From the NCBI RefSeq assembly GCF_002934545.1, contig NZ_PTJA01000006.1:62001-126000 (forward strand): DNA of 64,000 nt, given 5' to 3'. This DNA is from Lacrimispora xylanisolvens (GTDB taxonomy: Bacteria; Bacillota; Clostridia; Lachnospirales; Lachnospiraceae). Shown piece after piece: positions 57,940 to 64,000 of the stretch. The notes beneath the pieces were generated by a model that saw nothing but the letters and a program-made list of their open reading frames with translations, was not told the origin of the DNA and ran no database searches. The translations under genes were made by a program, and so were the position numbers. Positions within the stretch are counted from its first letter, which is position 1, and each line of letters begins with the position of its first letter.

Positions 57940-60468
57940 CTAAAATATTTGCTCTGTACGATTAATAATATCATCCTGAAGGCTCTTATCAAGGTAAATG
58001 AAATGAGCGCTGTAGCCAGCTACACGGACAACCAGATTCTTATACTGATCGGGATGATTTTGTGCATCAACCAGTGTCTCACGACCTACTACATTATACT
58101 GTACATGCATTCCTTTCTGATCAAAGAATCCTCGTACCAAAGCAGAAAGTTTTTCCAGACCTTCTCTTCCGCTAAGAGCAGAAGGATGGAATTTCTGATT
58201 AAATAATGTACCGTTTGATACAATCATATGGTCTAAATGTGCAACGGAATTAGCAGCTGCTGTCGGTCCATTGGTGTCTCTGCCGGATACCGGTGATACA
58301 CCGTCAGCCAAAGGCTCTCCCGCCTTTCTTCCGTCGGGCATTGCACCAGTCTGTTCGCCCATGGGCACATTCGCAGATACGGGATATAAACCTGGCTGGA
58401 ATTGTCCTCCCCTGACATTTCTGTATTTTTCTACCTCACGGCAATATACCAGTGCAGAGAGTCTTGCCAGGTCATCGGCTTCTTCAATATCATTTCCGAA
58501 CTTCGGCACATTTTCCATATCCTCAAGCATACTGCTGTAATCACCAGAAGCTTTCTTTGCTGTTATTCCCTGAGATGTAAGTTCTGCAAGGCGGGCAATC
58601 TGATCCGGAGACAGGCTCTTTCCTCCTTCTGTCAGACGACGTACTACTTCCTTTAATATCTCTGCATCCACGGCTTCCATGGATGTTCCGCCAAAGTTAT
58701 CCTCCATAGCCTGTTTGATCTGAGCAAGAGTATACTTCTTCTTATCAAATACAAGTTCCTTGATGCACATCAGGGAATCGCCCACATTTGCAACGCCAAC
58801 GCCCTGAGGTCCTGTAAAGTTATAATGGGCTCCACCGCACTGAATCGACTTTCCTTTTCCAATGCAGTCATCTACCATAGATGATACAAAGGGAAGGGGC
58901 GCTCTCTGACCATGGGCCATATCAACGGAATTATCTGCATTGGTGAGGAATCTTACACAGTATTGCATCTGCTTCTGATAAGCTTCCAGAATCTGCCCAA
59001 AGCTGGTAAAGGAAGTAAATTCTCCGGTTTGAGGCGTAATTCTCACTCCATCCAGACAGCCATTGTAAACCACCAGTTCCAGTACCTTTGCCAGATTAAA
59101 GAATGCTGCATCATGCCAGCCTTCCGTCTTTCCACCCACCTGAGGCTCCACGCAGCCGATGATTCCATAATCTCTCGCATCTCCCAGAGTAAGTCCTCTG
59201 TTTACCAATGCAGGAATGATTACCTCATCATTGTAATATGCAGGCATACCAAGGCCCAGTCTTGAAGTCTCAGCAGCCTTAATTAGCAGCTCATGAGGAG
59301 AACCGTTCCAGACACGGATTGAAATAGATGGCTGGGGAAGCTTTGTATGCTGGGTTGCTTCCAGGCATGCAATAGACAGTTCGTTGGTCGCATCCATACC
59401 CGCTCTATCCTGTCCTCCTACAATCAGGTTCTGGAACATGGGATAACCGCCAAAGCCTTTGGTGGATCCGGTATCACGGACTTTGTTCACATCATTGAAC
59501 TTCACCCACAGGCAGTCCAAAAGCTCCTGCGCTCTTTCCTTTGACAAATTCAGACTTTCGATGTCTGCTTTATAATAGGAATACATATACTGGTCAAAGC
59601 GCATGGGGGAAATGGAGTGGCCATTGGATTCAATTTGTATAATTGCCTGAACAAACCAGAAGGATTGTAAAGCCTCATAAAAATTCTCCGCTGGATTAGC
59701 AGGGACTTTCCTGCAGTTTGCTGCGATCACTCTCAATTCCTGAGCCCGCTTCATATCTCTTTCTTCTGCTGCCATCTTTTCAGCCAGAGCTGCAAAACGT
59801 TCAGAATAACGAATTGCTGCTTTAGATGTAATTATTACTGCATTTAAGAAATGGGTTTTTTCAATTGAGTCAGGACAGCCTTTATCCAGGTTCGCCAGTG
59901 CATTCTCCGCATCTTTGATAATGCCTGAGAATCCATTCTTCAAAACCCTTTCATAATCAACGCTGATATGACCCACACCATTAAAATAGTAATTACCAAC
60001 AGTGAATACATTATGATTCATGGCAGTTTTTGTATCATCATACATTAATTCTGTTGCCAGTTCATTGACAGTACGACCGTTCCAGTATGTAAAGCACTCT
60101 TTTAATTGATTTTTCACTTCATCTGTAATGGTAAATACATCACCTTTACGCTGTGCAAGTGAATCAAACTCATCCAAAAGCCATTTGTTGGAAAACTCCG
60201 GGAAAATCTGTGTGGATCTGGGTGCAGTCGTGAGATTACCTACAATTAATTCACTGTCACGGATTACCAGCGTCATATTTTCCAGTATATATTCCAGAGC
60301 CTTTGCTCTTCTAAGAACCATTGGCAATGCTTCTGTCTCTTTATAAGATTTTGTAATCAGTAAAGCCCTCTCTGATTCCACTGCCGGCAATGCCTTATAT
60401 AATCCATCAATTAAGTTTTGAATCCTTGGGCTTGTTTCCTCCGGCCCAATGTTTAATATCTGCTTCAT
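57940..60468 (-). CDS. Glycyl-radical B12-independent diol (1,2-propanediol/glycerol) dehydratase
   Basis: 842 residues. It removes water from 1,2-propanediol (to propanal) or glycerol (to 3-hydroxypropanal). Residues line up with those of the C. butyricum glycerol dehydratase: H167, H284, S285, C439, E441 (GCVEPQ) and D453 match its H164, H281, S282, C433, E435 and D447. The glycyl radical is G818 in RVAGYSAHF, 24 residues from the end, as in that enzyme. Choline TMA-lyase is unlikely from these residues. The length and the microcompartment neighbours favour propanediol; the MIP channel would suit glycerol equally. GGAGG precedes ATG 60468. No clear N-terminal encapsulation extension is visible. 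Confidence 0.92.
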   Translation of the reverse strand: MKQILNIGPEETSPRIQNLIDGLYKALPAVESERALLITKSYKETEALPMVLRRAKALEYILENMTLVIRDSELIVGNLTTAPRSTQIFPEFSNKWLLDEFDSLAQRKGDVFTITDEVKNQLKECFTYWNGRTVNELATELMYDDTKTAMNHNVFTVGNYYFNGVGHISVDYERVLKNGFSGIIKDAENALANLDKGCPDSIEKTHFLNAVIITSKAAIRYSERFAALAEKMAAEERDMKRAQELRVIAANCRKVPANPAENFYEALQSFWFVQAIIQIESNGHSISPMRFDQYMYSYYKADIESLNLSKERAQELLDCLWVKFNDVNKVRDTGSTKGFGGYPMFQNLIVGGQDRAGMDATNELSIACLEATQHTKLPQPSISIRVWNGSPHELLIKAAETSRLGLGMPAYYNDEVIIPALVNRGLTLGDARDYGIIGCVEPQVGGKTEGWHDAAFFNLAKVLELVVYNGCLDGVRITPQTGEFTSFTSFGQILEAYQKQMQYCVRFLTNADNSVDMAHGQRAPLPFVSSMVDDCIGKGKSIQCGGAHYNFTGPQGVGVANVGDSLMCIKELVFDKKKYTLAQIKQAMEDNFGGTSMEAVDAEILKEVVRRLTEGGKSLSPDQIARLAELTSQGITAKKASGDYSSMLEDMENVPKFGNDIEEADDLARLSALVYCREVEKYRNVRGGQFQPGLYPVSANVPMGEQTGAMPDGRKAGEPLADGVSPVSGRDTNGPTAAANSVAHLDHMIVSNGTLFNQKFHPSALSGREGLEKLSALVRGFFDQKGMHVQYNVVGRETLVDAQNHPDQYKNLVVRVAGYSAHFIYLDKSLQDDIINRTEQIF

Positions 60469-60487
60469 GGTTTTTCCTCCATCTCCA

Positions 60488-61267
60488 TTACATTTTTTCT
60501 CTCAAGGGTTTAACAATTTTTTTGTAAATGCCACCGCCTAAAATACCTCCGAGAAAAGGTCCGAAAACCGGAACAATTAGTCCATATAAATTACTGCCTA
60601 ACCCGTATTTTCCCCAGCCTGCTGCCATCACAAATAATCTTGGGCCGAAGTCTCTGGCGGGATTCATGGCGAATCCAGTCAGTGGACCAAAGGCAATTCC
60701 ACAGAAAATAACGATGGCACCAATGGCAATATCTCCAATTCCCGCGTCAGGTGCAGAAACATTTTCTTTGTCTGTCACTGCATATATGGTAAGTACCAGC
60801 ATGGCAGTAATGACGGTTTCATTGATAAATGCTTTCAACATGGAGACCCCGGCTGCCGCTCCAGTCACAAAGATTCCCATCGCTCCGGTTCCTTCTGCGG
60901 TTCCTCTTACCCACCCGTTTACTTCTTCCATTCCTCTTATTCCGGAAGAAAACAGATAGTATACAAGTGCGGCTGCACAGAACGCACCGAGTGTCTGCGC
61001 GGCGATATAGCATACGGCCTTTTTCTTGTCAAATCCATCCCATACAACCAATGCCGCTGTAACTGCAGGATTTAAATGAGCGCCGCTCACTCCTCCCACA
61101 ATGTAAATCGCAATGGTAATTGCCCCGCCCCAGCATACTGCCATAAAAGGATAACTTATATCGCTCATTTTCAGCACCATGGCCGCTACAGAGGCAAATC
61201 CAATGGAAACAAATAAGAATGTGCCCAGGAACTCTGCCAAACATGGAATCAGTATTTTTTCCTTCAT
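60488..61267 (-). CDS. MIP/aquaglyceroporin-family channel
   Basis: 259 residues, six TM helices, with both NPA boxes: HLNPAVT and MNPARDFGPR. Asp after the second NPA Arg marks glycerol-type channels (GlpF), so uptake of glycerol or 1,2-propanediol is likely, as for PduF. AGGAGG lies in the end of the alcohol dehydrogenase gene, four bases away, showing tight coupling with the dehydratase operon. Confidence 0.93.
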   Translation of the reverse strand: MKEKILIPCLAEFLGTFLFVSIGFASVAAMVLKMSDISYPFMAVCWGGAITIAIYIVGGVSGAHLNPAVTAALVVWDGFDKKKAVCYIAAQTLGAFCAAALVYYLFSSGIRGMEEVNGWVRGTAEGTGAMGIFVTGAAAGVSMLKAFINETVITAMLVLTIYAVTDKENVSAPDAGIGDIAIGAIVIFCGIAFGPLTGFAMNPARDFGPRLFVMAAGWGKYGLGSNLYGLIVPVFGPFLGGILGGGIYKKIVKPLREKM

Positions 61268-61271
61268 CCCC

Positions 61272-62390
61272 TTATTTTCCTCCTGTATAGCTTTTTTTGT
61301 ATAAATCCCTTAAATCCTCTGCTGATGGCTTAATGGGATTTGTTCTCGTGCAGTTATCTCCTGATGCAGCCATTGTCATCCGATCCAGCTTGTCATAAAA
61401 ATCTGTCTCATTGACACCAGCTTCTCTGAAAGAAGCAGGAATTTTAATCGCTTCGGACAGCATTCTTACTGCTGCCTGCAGCACTTCAGCTCCGTTTTCA
61501 GCATTTTTAGGAGAAAGTCCAAGCCTCCATGCAAGATTCCCATATCGTTCTCTTGCTCTCTGATCAGCTGCATTGTAACCCAACACCCATGGGAGTAAAA
61601 TTGCATTGGCTCTTCCATGGGGAACGTGTAATGATCCGCCGATTGCATGTGCCAGAGAATGATTGATTCCAAGAGAGGCATTGGTAAATGCCATTCCCGC
61701 CATACAGGAGGCATCGTGTAAAAATCCTCTTGCCTCCAGATCATCTCCATGCTTTACTGCTGTGGGAAGGAATTCGAATACAATCTCCACTGCTTTTTCT
61801 GCCAGGGCGTCTGAGAAACTGCTTGCATCAGTAGAAACATAAGCTTCCAGAGCATGAGTCAATACATCCATCCCTGTATCGGCAGTAATGGACGGAGGAA
61901 CTGTTTTTGTCAGATCCCCATCCAGTACTGCTAAATCTGGAAGCAAAGCATCATCAACCACTGGGATTTTGCGCTGATCCATCTTAATAACCGAAAAGTT
62001 AGTGACTTCCGATCCGGTTCCGCTTGTAGTGGGTATTGCTACAAACACCCGTTTTTTTTCTTTTTCCGCGATTTTCCCACTGCAGTAAAGAATACTTTTT
62101 GCTGCATCAATGGTCGATCCGCCACCGCAGGCAATAATCAGATCAGGATCTGTCTTTATAAAGACTTCCGTTCCTTCAGCAATCAACGGGGTATCCGGGT
62201 CAGGATAAATATGATCAAAAACAGTTACCTGCGCATCTGTTCTTAATTGTGTCATGACAGGCTTAATGTTTCCGCTTTTAACCATAAACGGATCAGTGAT
62301 GACCAGAACACGGTTATAGGCCAATTCATCCAATACCTGTATGGAACCGGCGCCAAAATATACTGCCGGCTTAATCTGAAATTTTTTCAT
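61272..62390 (-). CDS. Iron-containing alcohol dehydrogenase (PduQ/DhaT-like)
   Basis: 372 residues, group III Fe-ADH. NAD(P) loop ACGGGSTIDAAK, then TTSGTGSEVT, and the metal-binding region with D..H..H..H, including GINHSLAHAIGG and HGRANAILLP. It reduces propanal to 1-propanol (or 3-hydroxypropanal to 1,3-propanediol), reoxidising NADH. This is the reductive branch of the diol pathway. The gene lies between the shell protein and the MIP channel. Confidence 0.93.
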   Translation of the reverse strand: MKKFQIKPAVYFGAGSIQVLDELAYNRVLVITDPFMVKSGNIKPVMTQLRTDAQVTVFDHIYPDPDTPLIAEGTEVFIKTDPDLIIACGGGSTIDAAKSILYCSGKIAEKEKKRVFVAIPTTSGTGSEVTNFSVIKMDQRKIPVVDDALLPDLAVLDGDLTKTVPPSITADTGMDVLTHALEAYVSTDASSFSDALAEKAVEIVFEFLPTAVKHGDDLEARGFLHDASCMAGMAFTNASLGINHSLAHAIGGSLHVPHGRANAILLPWVLGYNAADQRARERYGNLAWRLGLSPKNAENGAEVLQAAVRMLSEAIKIPASFREAGVNETDFYDKLDRMTMAASGDNCTRTNPIKPSAEDLRDLYKKSYTGGK

Positions 62391-62408
62391 TTTGATAGCC
62401 GCCTTACC

Positions 62409-62672
62409 TTATTCAAATTCTATGGTATCAACAATTCCAACAATGGACATATCGCCCACCATGCTCATATCGTTGTCTACGCTGCCGCCCCAGTCAACCA
62501 AAACACAGTCTCCAACACCTGCACCAACCGCATCTATGGCCACGTAGGGAGTTTCACTTTCCATCAGTCTTCCTGTTTCATCCACTGACTTTATAACCAG
62601 AAGCTTTCCTCCCACCAGTCTGTCTGTCTTCTGAGTGGCGACTACTTTTGCTATTACTTTTGCTAAATGCAT
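62409..62672 (-). CDS. EutN/CcmL-type microcompartment shell pentamer
   Basis: 87 residues: MHLAKVIAKVVATQKTDRLVGGKLLVIKSVD ... ETPYVAIDAVGAGVGDCVLVDWG, the BMC pentamer (vertex) fold of EutN/CcmL/PduN. Start ATG 62672 follows GAGAGGATGTG; the longer frame to 62774 would overlap the aldehyde dehydrogenase gene and is rejected. Its presence shows that the dehydratase pathway runs in a bacterial microcompartment; the hexameric shell proteins must be outside the window. Confidence 0.92.
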   Translation of the reverse strand: MHLAKVIAKVVATQKTDRLVGGKLLVIKSVDETGRLMESETPYVAIDAVGAGVGDCVLVDWGGSVDNDMSMVGDMSIVGIVDTIEFE

Positions 62673-62686
62673 GTAATCACATCCTC

Positions 62687-64000
62687 TCAGATTCCGCTCA
62701 GTATCCGGCGTAGCAGATCTTCCACCTCTGCTCTTGGTATAGAAGTTTCCGCTTTCTGCTCCGACTTCACACAACCGCAGGCTGGGATCTCCCTTTTTAT
62801 TTCTTCTAAGGAACGCATGCCATAAGCGATACGGCGTACATTGATCAGATTCGTCGGGCCGATGTTGTCCGATGTGGAACTGCCTCCAACTGCACCACAG
62901 CCCAGTGTCAGAGCCGGAACAAGATTGGTGGATGCTCCGATTCCGCCAAGAGTAGCAGGGGTGTTGACCAGTAAGCGGGATACATTCTTCTTTAAAGCAA
63001 ATTCACGGATAATATCCTCATTCTGAGAATGGATCGTCATGGTATGACCTTTTCCTTCATTGTTTAAGATTTCCATACAACGCAGGCAGGCACTTTCCCA
63101 TGTGGGCTCCGTGTAAAATGCAAGGACTGTTGTCAGTTTTTCTCTGCTGTACGGATTTTTATGAGAAACTGTATCCTGGAAAGAGACAAGAACCTTTGCA
63201 TCGCCCGGTATATCGATACCGGAAAGCTTAGCCAGTTCCTGAGCGCTTTTTCCAACAATTACCGGATTCATGGTCATATTTGGACGAAGCAGAAATCTTC
63301 CCAGTTTTTCGGACTGCTCCTCTGTCATGAAATAAAAGCCCTGACGCTTCATTTCTTCCACGACCGTATCTTTCATCTCTGCTTCCACCACAACAGACTG
63401 TTCCGACGCACAGATTACACCATTGTCAAAGGTTTTGCTCTCTAAAATCTGGCTTACTGCCTTTTTCACATCTGCACTGCGTTCAATAAATGCGGGACCA
63501 TTTCCAGGTCCTACCCCTATGGCCGGAGTTCCTGAGCTGTATGCCGCTTTCACCATGGCTTCTCCGCCTGTAGCCAGAATCAATCCAATATCCTTATGCT
63601 TCATCAGGGCATTGGTGCCATCCACGGTGGGGACATTGATGCACTCGATTAACCCCTCTGGTGCTCCAGCTGATACACTTGCATCCTGAAGAATCTTCAC
63701 AGTTTCCTTGATGCAGTTTACAGCAGAAGGGTGCGGAGAAAATACAATTGCATTTCCTGCCTTTAAGGCAATCAGGGATTTGAAAATAACCGTTGATGTC
63801 GGGTTTGTAGATGGAATTAAGCCTGCAATAACTCCCATTGGAACGCCTACTTCCATCACTTTTAATTCTTTGTCATCCCGGATTAATCCAACCACTTTCT
63901 GGTCTTTCATTGCCTCATAGACATACTTGGCTGCAAAAACATTCTTTACTATTTTGTCCTCCCATTTCCCGTATCCGGTTTCTTCTTTTGCCATCTTTGC
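62687..64000 (-). CDS. CoA-acylating aldehyde dehydrogenase (PduP/EutE type), 5' end outside the window
   Basis: 438 residues are visible; the frame is open to the end of the window (…AKMAKEETGYGKWEDKI is an internal motif of the family), so roughly 50-80 residues are missing. It oxidises propanal and CoA to propionyl-CoA. Catalytic Cys is in FDNGVICASEQ; NAD loop GVGPGNGPAFIE. The last ~18 residues (SIPRAEVEDLLRRILSGI) form an amphipathic helix after a polar linker, the form of a C-terminal encapsulation peptide that targets enzymes to the microcompartment. Confidence 0.92.
   Translation of the reverse strand, partial: AKMAKEETGYGKWEDKIVKNVFAAKYVYEAMKDQKVVGLIRDDKELKVMEVGVPMGVIAGLIPSTNPTSTVIFKSLIALKAGNAIVFSPHPSAVNCIKETVKILQDASVSAGAPEGLIECINVPTVDGTNALMKHKDIGLILATGGEAMVKAAYSSGTPAIGVGPGNGPAFIERSADVKKAVSQILESKTFDNGVICASEQSVVVEAEMKDTVVEEMKRQGFYFMTEEQSEKLGRFLLRPNMTMNPVIVGKSAQELAKLSGIDIPGDAKVLVSFQDTVSHKNPYSREKLTTVLAFYTEPTWESACLRCMEILNNEGKGHTMTIHSQNEDIIREFALKKNVSRLLVNTPATLGGIGASTNLVPALTLGCGAVGGSSTSDNIGPTNLINVRRIAYGMRSLEEIKREIPACGCVKSEQKAETSIPRAEVEDLLRRILSGI

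Overview
The window looks like chromosome of an anaerobic, low-to-mid GC, fermentative Clostridia (probably Lachnospiraceae, in the Lachnoclostridium/Lacrimispora neighbourhood). This is inferred from a B12-dependent ribonucleotide reductase, an HndABCD-type [FeFe] hydrogenase, a glycyl-radical diol dehydratase with a microcompartment shell protein, a clostridial GH48-X2-X2-CBM3 cellulase, and strong AGGAGG-type ribosome binding sites. No rRNA, tRNA, CRISPR array, insertion sequence or prophage is visible.

Layout. 1-10.4 kb: the end of an AraC regulator, nrdJ with a textbook NrdR-controlled promoter, then two polysaccharide-degrading enzymes (GH48 cellulase, PL1 pectate lyase) that both lack a visible signal peptide. 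Between them lie a sigma-region-4-like gene and a histidine phosphatase whose catalytic His reads as Gln. A MarR/flavodoxin pair follows, with a double operator. 10.5-16.9 kb: a TetR-controlled efflux operon (TetR, MFS, FtsX permease, ATPase, unknown protein). 16.95-26.7 kb: an eight-gene iron-siderophore transport operon with four different substrate-binding lipoproteins, two FecCD permeases, one FepC-type ATPase and an ABCB-type half-transporter. A DtxR/IdeR-like iron box sits just downstream of its -10, and a divergent AraC regulator lies alongside. 26.7-28.9 kb: small accessory genes (YdeI-like fusion, AraC, VOC protein).

29.0-50.3 kb is the most interesting part: a compact NRPS gene cluster. 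One 3132-residue protein reads as acyl/aryl-AMP ligase - carrier - Cy - A(Cys) - carrier - Cy - A(Cys) - carrier - reductase. Both condensation domains carry the heterocyclisation DxxxxD motif, and both A domains give an almost canonical cysteine code. In the same transcription unit are a SagB-type azoline oxidase, a DAHP synthase, a SAM methyltransferase, a U32-family protein with two cysteine quartets, a class III aminotransferase, a type II thioesterase and an Sfp-type phosphopantetheinyl transferase. The simplest reading is an acyl- or aryl-capped bis-thiazoline/thiazole released as an aldehyde and converted to an amine. Divergent from it are a TetR regulator and a very unusual in-frame fusion of an MFS exporter to a rifampicin-phosphotransferase/PEP-synthase-like enzyme, with a perfect internal ribosome binding site at the junction. 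With the siderophore-uptake operon nearby, a metallophore system is plausible but not proven.

50.3-64 kb: an unknown protein, hndABCD (NAD(P)-linked, probably electron-bifurcating hydrogenase), a MerR/TipA-like regulator with a 19-bp-spacer promoter, a small membrane protein, and the downstream part of a glycyl-radical microcompartment operon: CoA-acylating aldehyde dehydrogenase (runs off the window), EutN/CcmL shell pentamer, iron alcohol dehydrogenase, MIP channel, glycyl-radical diol/glycerol dehydratase and its activase.
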